Shown: positions 34,218 to 46,795 of the stretch, piece after piece | How the letters are laid out: each line of letters opens with the position of its first letter | Numbering within the stretch: position 1 is the first letter of the stretch | NCBI GenBank assembly: GCA_000711775.1 | Contig: ARYC01001548.1 | Span: 1-64,000 of the forward strand | Length of the DNA: 64,000 nucleotides | Origin: Oxytricha trifallax | Lineage: Eukaryota > Ciliophora > Spirotrichea > Sporadotrichida > Oxytrichidae | Direction: 5' to 3' | Translations under genes and position numbers: made by a program | The notes under the pieces: model-generated | The model's input: only the letters and a program-made list of their open reading frames with translations | Databases searched by the model: none | What the model was told of the DNA's origin: nothing

Positions 34218-36187
34218 ATGTCAAATCCTTCAATAATTTCTAGCAAATAGGTCCCTATAACAAAAGCGTCTAAAACTAAAGAAATTGGGAATAAAATTTC
34301 ATAGAAAATTGAAATAAATATAATAGATGAATGGAAATTGAAGTTATTCCAATCAAAAGATATTTAGGATAAACTTCACTTAAGTTTCAGTGATTTACAA
34401 ACATTGCATGGTCTTATAACTGAGAGTAAACCAGTGGCGCAAAATTCAGAATAAAGCAAGAAAACATAAATTATATAGAAGTCAAACATCAGCTTAGAAG
34501 AAATGCATCTGTTATTCGAAATTCAATCAAGCCCCAAAAATGGCCAAATATAATAAAATCTAGGTTCAATTGGAATTGAGACAAAAATAGCGACAGATAT
34601 TTACTTAAGGGAGTTAGATTTATTTATCAAACAAAAGGAAGAATAAAAGTAACTGGAAAGCATAGAAACATTGCTCAGAGCTTACTAATCTAACGCTAGT
34701 AATGTAGTTATGTCTCTCAAGAGAATTAAAAGGTTTGTAGAAACAATTCAAAAAGGAAAGGCAAAAAATAGTTCTTAGGATTAAGATTACATCAGAGAAC
34801 TAAACTTTGCCATTAATAATATCAAAGATAGAAATATCTATGTGCCTATGATAGAAAGATAAGCATAAACTTCACCTTTAAAAACTTAAGAAAGTGCTTT
34901 AACAATTGAATAGCAATGGATGACTTAGCATAGTCCAATGAAATTTGAAAGCCCTGCGAAATTGTAAGAATCTTAGCAAATTTCTCCTTAGAAAGATTAA
35001 TCAATAAGATTTCTTTTATTAGAATATGAGAAATATCAAGAACAGTTAAACAAAAGCACATCTTCACTTTTTAATCTGTTTGAATTCACCAATTTAGTTG
35101 GTAGAGGCAAATCCTTGTCGCTCTTAGCATTGCATCAAATCTATTAACATTAATTGGATGGCATGATTGATGAGCGAAAGTATGCTCGCTTTTTAGGTTA
35201 AGTCTAGAATTCTTACAAAATAGATGTTGCTTATCATAATGATTTGCATGGAATTGATGTGGCTTAAGTGGCCAATCTTTTCCTAACAAATGGAGATTTG
35301 ATTAATATCGCAAATTTATCAAAGCTTAAAATAAAATTTCTTCTTATAAAATTATTTATAGTTTAAAGCTTGATGTTCTAGCATTTTTGACAGCAGGTTT
35401 ATGCCATGATTTAGGCCACGATGGCTTTACAAACGGTTTTCATTCTAACATGATGACAGATAGAGCAATAATGACAAATGATGTTTCAGTTTAAGAATCA
35501 TATCACGTAGCACAAACCTTTTAGCTTCTCAGAAAATCTGAATATAACTTCATAGACAAATTTAGCAATGAGGAATTTAGGCATTTCAGAAAGAGAGTAA
35601 TTGGATGTATACTCGCCACAGATATGGCAAAGCATGCTAAGGATTTGAGTCAAATTAAAAACATAGTTGAGAGTAAAGGAATCAAAGAGGGATAGAATAA
35701 TACAATGATCATTGACCGTACTAATGACACAACAGTATTTAATAGTTAGCAATTTGTACTTGAATGCTGCTTACACGCTTGTGATTTATCGTAAATCTTT
35801 TTATAAAAATTATCACTCTGTCTCAATTATATATTAAAGATTAGCAAGCACGTGAGTTTGATGTTTCGAAAGAATGGTGCTATTTAAACCCATCTCTACA
35901 ATATGTTTTTAATTATAAATCAGTATAATTGTTTAGTGTTTGATGAATTTTTCAAGCAAGGTGACGTTGAACTAAAAAGTAACCTCCCCTATTCCCTCTA
36001 TTGTGATCGAAAGACCACAATCATCCCAAAAACTTAACCAGGATTCTTGATGTTTGTAGTACTACCTCTTTGGAATTAATTGGCTTAAATCATGCCAGGA
36101 ATGAATGATTTCGTTGAGAGAGGCAAGAAAAACATAGTTTCTTGGGGCAATTACGAAGAAACTGAAGAAGACAAAAAGTATTATTGA
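34218..36187 (+). CDS. Class I cyclic-nucleotide phosphodiesterase 1
   Basis: Starts MSNPSIISSKQVPITKAS at ATG 34218. A ~330-residue N-terminal region without recognised domain precedes the PDEase_I catalytic domain: KIDVAYHNDLHGIDVAQVAN (first metal-binding His; about 35220), LTAGLCHDLGHDGFTNGFHS (HDxxHxGxxN; 35390), QESYHVAQTF, GCILATDMAKHA (35610), then HACDLS (third metal site; 35775), WCYLVFDEFFKQGD, and QPGFLMFVVLPLWNQLAQIM (36040). Metal-binding His/Asp residues are present, so it should hydrolyse cAMP and/or cGMP. Three short IESs interrupt it, all resolved. Ends at TGA 36185. A paralogue follows at 38261. Confidence 0.93.
35321..35371 (+). other. IES in PDE1, pointer AAAGCTT
   Basis: 7-bp repeat at 35321-35327 and 35365-35371. 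Removal gives NLSKLDVLAFLTAGLCHDL in frame, placing the HDxxH motif at normal spacing. Confidence 0.93.
35792..35843 (+). other. IES in PDE1, pointer TA
   Basis: TA at 35792-35793 and 35842-35843. Removal gives HACDLSQQAREFDVSKEW in frame, matching the family pattern CD(L/I)S-x-x-A-R-x-(F/W). Confidence 0.8.
35883..35935 (+). other. IES in PDE1, pointer TTTA
   Basis: TTTA at 35883-35886 and 35932-35935. Removal gives KEWCYLVFDEFFKQGDVEL, the expected W-x(5)-EFF-x-QGD motif. Only 39 bp of retained sequence separate it from the preceding IES. Confidence 0.9.
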
Positions 36188-36589
36188 AATTAACGAGAAG
36201 TTTATTAACATGCTGATTACAAATACAATAATTCATGAAAGAACTTTATTTTACGTTTAAAACTTTTTTTAATTAATTTAATGATACTCTACATTCCCAA
36301 ATTTCTTCACATTATTTATAAATTTTAGATGAATGACAGAAAATCTTACCTAAAAAAGTAGTAAAAAAATTGCAATTTCTGATTAAATATATAGATGTTT
36401 AAGCACCTATTCAGATTTGAGGTAATTTCATTATTACTAAATACTTAGTAATTTTATTATTTATAAGTCTGTTAATAAAGTTAGCTATAAAGCAGAATTC
36501 TTATTCTATTTATGAAAAATAATGAGAAAAATAGATGGTATTAGCAATAAGATTAATAACATTACTAATACTTTTTAAATCTATATAAA
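36188..36589. other. AT-rich intergenic
   Basis: No supported gene. Confidence 0.45.
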
Positions 36590-36812
36590 ATGGAAGTTCT
36601 CGAACAGCTTTGTTATTTTTCCAGTATCCCTCGTAGACGTCTTCATCAGCATGAATAAAATTCCCTAACCAGTGCCTTTCTGTTCCTTGCTGAAGTCTCT
36701 GTCTTTCACCATCACTGACTCAAAGTATTGCTAGAAGAGTATTAAAAAAATTATAGATATCATAAATGTAACTTACAAAATTATGGTGAATACAACATGG
36801 TTCCGTCTTCAT
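36590..36812 (-). CDS. MORN-repeat protein fragment
   Basis: Starts MKTEPCCIHHNF at ATG 36812. A GTAAGT...TAG intron of 46 nt follows (36731-36776), then QYFESVMVKDRDFSKEQKGT and, in a frame offset by one, NFIHADEDVYEGYWKNNKA. The last is a clear MORN repeat (D-x-Y-E-G-x-W-K/N-x-x-K/A), a membrane/cortex-associated motif. Only one repeat is visible and no TGA closes it cleanly before AT-rich DNA, so this is a fragment, a pseudogene or a gene whose other pieces lie elsewhere. Confidence 0.5.
36731..36776 (-). other. Probable 46-nt intron in the MORN fragment
   Basis: GTAAGT at the 5' end and CTAG at the 3' end on the minus strand. Splicing joins HHNF to QYFESV in frame. Confidence 0.6.
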
Positions 36813-38260
36813 CTTAAAAGGTTTTCATTTTAACAATAAATAATTAATTAAAATTTATCTATTTCCTATTATAAATTATGATTCCTACTTGCTCTCTCAT
36901 TCGCTACATTAATTAACATGGAAACCCAGTTATCAGATCAAAATTAAATTTAATTATATTTTTATGAGTTTTTATTGATATAATTACATTAACTTTTTTA
37001 AAATCTAAATCAAGAAATAACGAATCAGGAAATCTAAAGTTTCTTGAAAGCCTATAATAGCTCCAACACTCTTAAATAGTTGGAGGAAGTGATTCACTTA
37101 GATCTCAATCTATTTTATATTTTCATATATTTTTTGGGGTCATAAAAACTTATAAAATAGTATTTAAATAGCTCTATTTTTCAAAGTTTAGAAGTTGACT
37201 GATGCGACTACCATTACTTAGATTAATTAGTATATTTATATGAAATATTTTTAAACAAGATTGACAACTATTAAATATATAAAACTGTCCACGATCACCT
37301 AGAAACTTTGACACTCTTTATAAAAATAATAATTTTTGTTTTAATCTTAGTAATTTATGAATAAATTATAAGACTGCGACAAACTTAAGATTGTTTAACG
37401 ATGAAAACCATTAATAGTTTCAGATAAACGTTCAACTATTTATTTATTTAAAATTTTTATCGATTTAAATGAAAATAATAAAATATTAAATAACTGCCAG
37501 ACTACCTCAAGTTTTTGGGGTTAGCCTTACTTTTCAATGGGTGGCAGGCCTTAAGAAAATAATACGATCTTTTACGAACTTCACATTCTTTTGAATGCGC
37601 TGACTCTAAAAATAGTTAAAAGAACATCGAAGTCTTATGTTTATAAATTAAATGACTATATAAATTAATCAATAATTTGTTTATAAAGGGTTAATTTATA
37701 AATGTATGTGAATTTATGATAACTGTGAGCAATATGCTGAAGCAAAACATTCTCATTTTTTGTTGTATTATAAATATGATTATTTATAATTAAAATAAAT
37801 ATGATTTTATAAAGATTCTTACCTATTAAGATACGAAAGAAAGTGAGGCATATCTTTATAAAATAAGAGCCTTGGAGATTTCAAACAATACAAATGAAGA
37901 TTAAATTTAAAATTAAAGGGAAATCTTAATAGTAAACTAAGACCCAGGTGCTTATTAATACACTGTGAACTATTATATAGATTATTAAGATGTAACTTGT
38001 AAAAAAAATGAGATTTAAAAATTAATAGCTATTTATTATAAACTATCAATATTCTGATGAATAGTATATTTCGTTATTTATGAAATCTCTGAAAAGTTTA
38101 ACACATTTTGAAGTATCAGCTTTATTCGAAGTGTTCTTTTATTGTTAAATTATTTATTTTAGCCTTATCGGTTAATTATTTAGATTTTTCGTCAATTTTT
38201 TAAAAAAATTTTTTCTAAGAAACAAACCGGGAGTAAATCGATTCTGCAAACTCTAAAGAA
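36813..38260. other. AT-rich stretch with one possible small coding block
   Basis: No gene is supported. At 37520-37615 a less AT-rich minus-strand patch can read QRIQKNVKFVKDRIIFLRPA or, in another frame, SAHSKECEVRKRSYYFLKAC; too short to decide. Possibly a stray gene segment. Confidence 0.35.
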
Positions 38261-39455
38261 ATGCAGCTCTACCAAAGTTTCTTAAATCATTATAAACAGT
38301 CCTAAAACATATTTGAAAAATATAAATCATTTCTTATTATTATTATTATTGGATTTTATTAATTATAAATTAAATTTGCAGAGGAGAAGTTAGATTCTTT
38401 AGATTTTGACATTTTTGAAATAAACAAACGTCTAACCAGAAATTATACTCTTCCATCAGTGGCCTATCACATTCTCAATATCACAAGGACCTTACATTTA
38501 GTAAATGAGACAAAGTTAGTCAAGTTTTTACAATCCATTTTTAATGGATATCGTAGAGATGTACTTTATCACAATGACTTGCATGGGGCTGATGTAGCTT
38601 AGCATTTAATAAATGTAAGGTGTAAAGAAAATTTATAATTATTAAAATATAAGAAAAGCAAGATATTATATTTCAAATTGCTATCTAATGCTAATGCATT
38701 AAGGAGTGAATCAAGTTCTTAACCTAGACTCTCTTGACATACTTTCCTTTATATTGGCTGGAACATGCCACGATTTTAAGCATGACGGTTATACAAATCT
38801 ATTCCATTCAAATACTTTCTCAGAGAGAGCTCTACTTTCAAACGATATTGCAGTGTAGGAATCGTACCATGTTTCCCAAACTTTCAGAGAACTTCAAATA
38901 CAGGATCAAAATTTCATTGAAGGTTTTGATTTTGCTCAGAGAAAAAGATTCAGAAAGAGAATGGTTGAAAGCATCCTCTCTACAGACATGGCTAAGCATT
39001 TCCCTAAGGTGAACTAGTTTATTTAAAACTTAGCAGCACATTCAATTAGAGGAGGAATCAACTAAGATGGTCTCATTAACAGAGAAACACCAGATAAACT
39101 ATTCGAGTCCTAATAAGATGTTCTTAACATGGTGATTCATGCAGCAGATTTAGGCACTCATGCTAGAAGCTGGGATTTGTCTGTGAAATGGACTCAGCTC
39201 TTGCATGATGAGTTTTTCAAGCAAGCTAGCGAAGAAAATAAACTTGGATTACCAACTCTCCCTATGATGGACAGACATACAGTAGATGTGTCTGCAAGTT
39301 AAGTAGGATTTATCAACTTCTTTGTTCTTCCTTTATACCAAGTTCTTTCAGACGCTTTCCCACCAATTAAGGCTCAGATTGGATACGTTAGAAACAATTG
39401 CGACAATTGGGGTAAACATAAGTATGAACACCCTGAAAGATTTGAAGAAGAATGA
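38261..39455 (+). CDS. Class I cyclic-nucleotide phosphodiesterase 2
   Basis: Paralogue of the gene at 34218. A short N-terminal block MQLYQSFLNHYKQSQNIFEK is followed after an AT-rich IES by EEKLDSLDFDIFEINKRL, then the catalytic domain: RRDVLYHNDLHGADVAQHLI (38575), LAGTCHDFKHDGYTNLFHSN (38755), ESILSTDMAKHF (38970), VIHAADLGTHARSWD (39135), LLHDEFFKQASEENKLGLP (39200), VGFINFFVLPLYQVLSDAFP (39310). Ends at TGA 39453. The second motif reads HDFKHDGYTN; the metal-ligand His and Asp residues are kept. An IES of about 100 bp lies near 38612-38705. It has a much shorter N-terminal region than paralogue 1, so its 5' end may be incomplete. Confidence 0.9.
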
Positions 39456-39724
39456 TAACTTCAAATCTCTCCAAATTATTTTTGAGAGATCAAATAGTAC
39501 TTTATTGAAGCCCTTTATTCAATAGCTATTTGTGTTACCTCTCATATATAAACCCTCGTTTTATTAGTCAAGTTGACTATTCCACTAAATTACCTTTCTA
39601 TTACCTATAACTTACACATATTAATTATCAATTAACATTTTACTGCTAAACATTAATATTTATCCATTAGAAATTTAAGTTCAAATGACTAAGGATTATA
39701 AATAATAAATCTTTAAATTTAAAT

Positions 39725-42700
39725 ATGTCGAGTCAGAGTCCCAATCCAAATTTGGATAAGATGATTAAGCAACTAGAAGCATACTTTTAGAATCCAGTAA
39801 ATTATTAAAATAATGTTAATTTCCTTAAAGCAAGTTGAAAAACTTACTCTTGCAAGAAAAAGAGAATAAAAATATATTTAATTTAATTTGAAAGATTTCT
39901 TTCAAATTATTTTCCATACTTTAATGAGATTTGATTGATTCCATTAGCAATGAAATCCTTTCTTTGAACAGAGTAACTAACAATAATTTTGTTTTTATAC
40001 CAATAATTTTAGAGGCAACTAACTACTTACTAACCATCTATAGTAGGAGCAGTTATAAACCTAACTAATTTTGGTTGTGGAGCCTCACTAATGAGAAGTA
40101 TGCTAGATTTACTCAAACATGTCTACCTAAATGGAGACTTCACAAAGTTACAGTCTGAGTTCTTTGAGCTTGTTATACCTATGATTTAAAATGTAAAAGC
40201 CAGCAATCATGTCAAGGTGTAAGTTTTGATTTATAATTAGATGAATTAACTTAAACATTTTCCTATAGATCATGCTGCTATTTATCAAGTAAGATTTTCA
40301 AGTTACTATGGCCAAGATGTCATACCCCTCCAACTAAGGAACTTGTAGATTGCTATTTTAAGATTATTAAGAACTCAACAGATGTAAATAGTTTTACTTT
40401 TCTAACAATTTTTATAGAAATTTACAAAGGAATGTTCATTTAAAGCTTTGAAGTAGATTATAAAATCTAATCCTTCTAATCTATTTCAAATAAGTGGAGA
40501 TTTATTTAAGCATTTAATCAAGCTTATGAACAGTGACAAAGTATAAGATGTAAAAGTTGACATAGTGAAATTTTCATATATATTTAAATGCCTAAGAGTT
40601 TATGTACAATCCACGCTAAATTACTCATCAATGCATTAACTCTTCGATTAAGTGCTCTAAGTTTCAATTAAAGGACTTGAAGATTAAAACAAAAACGTAC
40701 TTGAATAATATATTCTCACTCTTTATTACTTGCTGAATTTAAGACTTGAGGAATCATAATAGCAAGGAGACATTAAGACAAGCTTCAAAACTTATAATCA
40801 ACAGTAGAGAGAAGCTATGCAAGGGAAAGACAAAAAGAAGTAGACTTAAGTATTTTTTGATGTACCTAGAACATTGGCTGATATGATTTCATTTCTATGC
40901 GCTATCTTGGTTAGAATCTAATCAACTTCCACAAATTAAATCTCATTAGATAACTCAAGATATGCTCTTGGTTAAGTAATGTCTAGGTTGATAGAATCAA
41001 ACAGGGTTCATTTGGAAGTTTTAGATCCTGAGAATATAATCAATCCTTTGCTTCTTTGTCTTATCAATAAAACTCCTGGCAATCAAGTTCAGGATTTAGA
41101 TAGTTTTAAAGCTAGAGAACTTTCTATTTGGGTTGTTCAGTAAGCTTTGTATTCTTATGAATCATCTTAAAAGATTGTCATTCTAAAAAACTGTTTGCAA
41201 TGTTTACTTAAAAAGCAACTTATTATGAACAAGGATACTTTAGAGACATTTTAAGGTTTCTGTAAAAACTAAAAGATGACTACTCTTTTGAATGAAAGTT
41301 AAATCATTACCCTACTAAGAATAGTTAATGAGGTTATTTTTAGACTATAGCACCTTGAAATTAAAAAATCCTTTGCTAATGAAAAAGAATTAATTGATTC
41401 AATTGTACCTTTGATTAAAGATTCTGGCTCAAACACTATTAGACTTTATGCCACAGAGGTCGTTAAAAGCTTGGGTTATAGGTGTCCACATTTGATACAT
41501 GAACTAATTTCAATTTTCTTATCTCTTGCCACAATCACGAATGCTGACATTACATCTATGAGATAAGTCCCATACCATATTTATTCTATAGACAGATCCT
41601 AAATGAAATAAGAATCTATGTTGCTATATGAAAATTTAAATAATTTGAACTATTAGTGTTATTCTCTTGGGCTTTTGCTGTCCAGTCTTTAACAAAGTCT
41701 AGGAGGAGTCCCTCTTGCTTTGATTAATCAAACTATAAATGTAGCGAAGGGAATGATATTAGGAAACTGGAAAGTGGGAGAGGATGAAGACGAATTTTTC
41801 TTCTCGAATGATTTATAGAAAGTTGACCTATAAGAAAATTAGAGAAGAGAAGCTGGATGGTTCATTTTTGAAGGATTAATTTAATTAGGAAATCAGTGGG
41901 TTGGAACTAAATTGAGCTTATTCTTCAAGCTTTTGAATGTAAATTTTTATACATTTTTATACATTTTTCAATATTTTAGTCTGTATTCACTAAAGATATG
42001 TGCGTAGTAAATTAACTCCAAATAAAAGATCAAAGCTATTGTGAAAAGATTTTGAATGAATTTAAGATCAAGAAGGCAGCACTTTCAACTCTTAAAAGTT
42101 TTCTCCAAAGAAGCTTCGTTCTCTTAAACAGTTCTGTAAGTTATATATAATAAATTTAACAAAAATATAGTTAATGAAATTAGTCTCAAGCTACTTGATA
42201 AATGCAGTGACCTTTTTTTTAAATCATGATAAGGATAAGAAAGATATAATTAAACTGTTTCAAACTTACTTCCCTACTGAGTATGCTTAAGTGAAGATTG
42301 ATTTATATGACTGCTTACTTTTAATCCCATCAACGCTTTACTAAACTAAATTTGTTAACCTTCTTCATGTTATATGCGAAGAGATAGTATCTGAAGATAT
42401 ATAAGAGCTGCCAAGCCTTCATAAACAGGTTCTTCACTTTGAAGATAAGCCACTACTCAAGAAATATTAATAACCACTTGACAAGTTTATCAGCTAATAA
42501 AACGCTAACTAGCTAAAGATAGCTGTTGCCGAAGAAAACTTCATAATTGAATAGAACATTTAACTTTTTAGATTAGATGTCCCAATCTCTAAGACCAAAT
42601 TTTCTCATCTGTCAGTTAAGCAAGCACTTTTAAATAATTCAATCTCACTTTTTGCTGAAATATTTAGTAGTTAGCACCTAAACCCAAAAAATAAGTAATA

Positions 42701-45700
42701 GCTTATAAAGCATTTCATGACTCATACTTAGCCAGCAACTTAATAGCCGATTGGCAAGAAGGATAAACAAGCACCTGTAGCATCAATTTCTGAATAAAAG
42801 ATTAATAAAGTCGTCTCCATTGCACTTTCAATATTGCTAGTATGCAAAAACTTAGCCAAAAGAGGAGAAGTTATCGACTAAGAAATCGAAGCTCAGATTA
42901 AAACATTGTTCAAAAATTGTGAACAGTATCAAAATATGATTTTATTGAGGATTCAATCTGAAGGTATAGTATTTTTAAACATACCTCAAATCCTCAAAGA
43001 TCCTTAACATAAGCTTGATAATGTACTTAAAGAATAAGAAATTTCGTTCTAACACCTCACTTAAGTAACTCAAACAGACGAATGGTTTAAGAAATCTAAG
43101 GTTATATGTGTCTTAGGAAATATTTGTCGATACTTAGACTATGAAACCATTCTTTAACCTTAAAATAAAAGAATTCTTGAACTATTCATGAAGCTTTCAA
43201 AAGAAAACAATAATACAGTCAGAGAATACTTTTTACATTATTCTTCAATTATAACGAAAAGAATTGGCTTTGAATATTAAACAGTATTTTAGACATTATT
43301 CCCTACATGCTTTCATTAAATGTAGACTGATATAAAAACTAATTAAATTATCCTTTACTCATTAGGAAGGATTCATGATAATAAACAAATGATTTATAAA
43401 AAATATAATAATATTATGGTTTTATTAAATTATCTTTTGTTATTATTTCAAATTAATACCAATTCATATTATTTTGCTTTTTTTGCTAAGTTTTTCTTGA
43501 ATTTAGTGTAGCTCTTATTATGTAGGCCTCATATAAAAAGAAAAATACTCATATTGTTTTATGTAATAACTTTAATGACGTTATCAGCATCCCAAATTTT
43601 AAATCTAAATTCTTTTTGATTATTTTATTTTTATATAAAAATACTTGGCTGATTGTTGAAGCCTAAATGAGATAAAATATCAATCCTATCAATGAAATGA
43701 GAAGAGCGTAGATAATTGTTAAGGAATTTATTGAAGTAAGATACATCAATATCAATCTAATTTAATTTTAGGTTTTATTCTTGAGAGATGAAAAAATGTC
43801 AAAGGATGTGAATATTTTAAAAACCTCCCTCGATTTCATTAAAAACTACTTAATCATTGATATTGACTAAGGTATTAATATTCAGTGATTTAATCATTTC
43901 TATAGTACATCACTAAATTGAACCAATCATAGAGAAGATTCTTTATATACTCACTACTAATGGAATTCTAAACATCGAAGTGAAACTTAAATGCATCGAG
44001 ATTTTAGGAGCATTTTTATACAAAGGATACTTTTATGTTGTCAAAAATATACTGTAGCAGAAACACAAGCAAAACCTCCTTCCTTTCATTTTGAATATAA
44101 TGAACAACAGTTTTGAATTGTGCGGAACTTCTTATCAAGATTTGAGAATATTAAAGAAAATTTAAGAATCATCAGAGAAGATCATGAACTTATTAACCCG
44201 TTTTTTATTATAAATTTGAACTACAACGATGAATTTGAGAAATTGATAAACTTCAAGTAAAATCAAAATGCTGAGAACTAGAAACTGCTTCTTTCTTAAA
44301 ATGGCAAAAGAGCACTTAAGACATTGATATTAAGGAATTGCACTGAAATTTTATACATTAAAACATTTAAGATAAGCACAATTATAGACTTCAAGGAATC
44401 ATTGGAGCATGTGAAATAAATTATTAATTATTCACATACCACATAGCTTTAGAGTAAGTCATTATAATTATTTATTGTTTATAGAATATGAGGAAAATAA
44501 GAAACCTGGTGAAAAGTAATGAAAACACAAATTTTTGAGTTTTTTAATTGACAAAAATACATAAATAGAATAAAGCTAAAATTAATATTGATTTTTAATA
44601 ATTTTACTTTGATCAAATAAAAAAGTATTAATAAACTAAATCAACTTTCAAGTTAACCACGATAATATTTTAGATTTGCTTGTATTTCTTGAAGCAAACA
44701 GTAATTGAAAATAATTTCTCAAAAAAGATTAATCATTATAAAATTATGCTATTTATAGGTCTTTATAGAATTAAAACATTAAAAGAAAAACAGGAGATTT
44801 TTTTGGTATTTAATCTGAGATTGCTTAAGAAAGCTCATCAGCTTAAAATAAAATATCTTTGAGTTACAATATAAATGAAAGAGTGAGATTCATAGTTGGA
44901 CAATCTTTCAAAACCTACATAAGTTTATATGGAAAAGTTGATACTGCAGACCATCAACACGATTTGAAGAGATACTTAGGTCAATTAATTTCTCTTGGCT
45001 TCTCAATAATTTCAGATGAATCAATGATCCTGAAAAGAGTTGGATTTAGCATGGTCATTTCGCTTGTTAAACTGTTCAAAAATAGCATAGAAAAGATTGG
45101 AGATGACGATGATGATCCTAATAATTAAATGAAAATATATCTTAACAATCCACTTCTGTTAGAGCAATATGAAGCTCAACTCTTCTCAATTATTCGCTAA
45201 AATGTTGCAATTACTCAAGCTAAGTTGATAGATCCGTATATTGTCATGAAAAATTACCAACTAATTTACTACTTTTTAACAACTCCAATTTGTAGAGATT
45301 AATCTATTATAGTCAAAATTGTACAAATGCTTACAGATAATCTTCAAGCAAACATGTAAATCTTTAATAGTTCTGAGATGGTATACTTTGAGAAGGCCCT
45401 AACTGATATGCACTTCAAAAAACTGATTCTATTGTCGAAGCTGTTAGTTATGTGCCTAGAAGGACAAGAATTCAAGAGAGTAGAAACTAACCCTAAATTG
45501 ATCCTTGAAAAACTAAATTCTAAAAGCCAAGATTAACAAATTGAGAAAGTAAAGAATCTTCCTTCAAAATTCCAAAAAGAAGATAGAGATAGAATTCTTG
45601 AATGTTTATAGCCTCAAGTTGTCAAAAATATTGTAAAGCATATCTAAGCAGCTCTGCATGACAGCTTAATGATTTTATCAATGCCAAAATCTAGCATAAA

Positions 45701-46115
45701 ATCAATTAAAGACTTCACTTTTATCTATAAAAACGGTTCAAGAAGCGCCTACAATCATGAGACTATAGAAAAGTCAGTTCAATATTTCATAAAAGTGCTA
45801 TCGATAATATCAGATTATGAAAAGTTAAAATAAACTTAAGTCTTTGAAGTAATGAATGAAGATTAAAGTTTGATACTTAATGGTTTATTGACGTTTAACT
45901 TATCAAAAGAATTCTAAACTAAAAACCAAAATCAAAAGAAAAACGATGATAATTAAGACGAAAATCAAGAAGACGATAAAGTTCTAATTTATAATCTTGT
46001 CTAACTAAAAATAACTTACTTGAAATTCTTAAACAGGCTGATTTCTAATTAGAAATTAGTTCTTAGAAGCTAGGATGAGATAGATCAATATCAAAAAGCA
46101 CTATTTTAATAGTGA
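39725..46115 (+). CDS. HEATR5/Laa1-like HEAT-repeat protein
   Basis: Starts MSSQSPNPNLDKMIKQLEAY at ATG 39725 and ends KALFQQ at TGA 46113; about 1,800 residues after introns and IESs. Blocks in order match the layout of HEATR5/Laa1, a clathrin-adaptor (AP-1) accessory protein: GWFIFEGLIQLGNQWVGTKL (about 41850), KKAALSTLKSFLQRSF (42070), VKIDLYDCLLLIPSTLYQTK (42290), LHFEDKPLLKKY (42430), VKQALLNNSISLFAEIFSS (42615), RILELFMKLSKENNNTVREY (43160), and FSMVISLVKLFKNSIEKIGD near 45050. Family name is from recalled architecture, so moderate confidence. Introns include 41939-41979 and 42136-42170; larger AT-rich gaps at about 43395-43640 and 44520-44855 look like IESs. No paralogue in the window. 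Confidence 0.7.
41939..41979 (+). other. Intron, 41 nt
   Basis: GTAAAT...TTTTAG. Splicing gives FFKLLNSVFTKDMCVV in frame. Confidence 0.85.
42136..42170 (+). other. Intron, 35 nt
   Basis: GTAAGT...ATATAG. Splicing gives LLNSSLMKLVSSYLINAVTF in frame. Confidence 0.82.
43395..43640 (+). other. Probable ~250 bp IES in the HEATR5-like gene
   Basis: AT-rich gap between ILYSLGRIHD and WLIVEAQMRQNINPINEMRR; pointer not resolved. Confidence 0.55.
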
Positions 46116-46795
46116 GTATCTAGGAATTTAATTTTTCAAAAATTTGAAATTGCATATATATAATTTAATTATATATTCAAAGTTTCTTCATAACTAATTT
46201 ATATTAGGGTGTCATTAGTTTGTAAATATCGTCTTATTTAGGAAGTTCTCTAACATTTAAAACTTAAATTTATATTGTGAATAATTATTGCAAGAAATTG
46301 TTGAAATATACTAATTGTAAGAATTGAAATTCTCTTGAAAAAAATAATTTTTAAAAGTAAATATGTGTTCAAAAAAAAATTATTTATTTAATTTTTAGTG
46401 ATATTGTCAATAATAAAAGTAGGTGTTTAATTGAAATTAAATTCTAATCAACCTGTTAAATTATTATTTATTATCAAAATATTTGCCTATTTGTAAATTA
46501 ATAATGCTTATTAATGAATTATTATTTAAAAAGACTATTCTATGTGACATTTTTATTTAATATTTAATAAAAAACGCAAATAAACTAATAAATAATAAAA
46601 AGGGAAATCAAATTATAACATAGTGAATTTAATTTATGTTTATAAATATCATAAAAATTTACTTGATGAGATAATAATCTTAAGTTAAATTTTAATTACA
46701 GTTCTTTAATATATTTAAAGATATCTAAACAATTTTATATTTTTAATAGATACATTTTTCTTATTATAATTAATTTAATTATTAAATTAGAAAGT
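46116..46795. other. AT-rich intergenic
   Basis: No coding signal; extremely AT-rich up to the sharp border of the GC-rich island. Confidence 0.5.
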
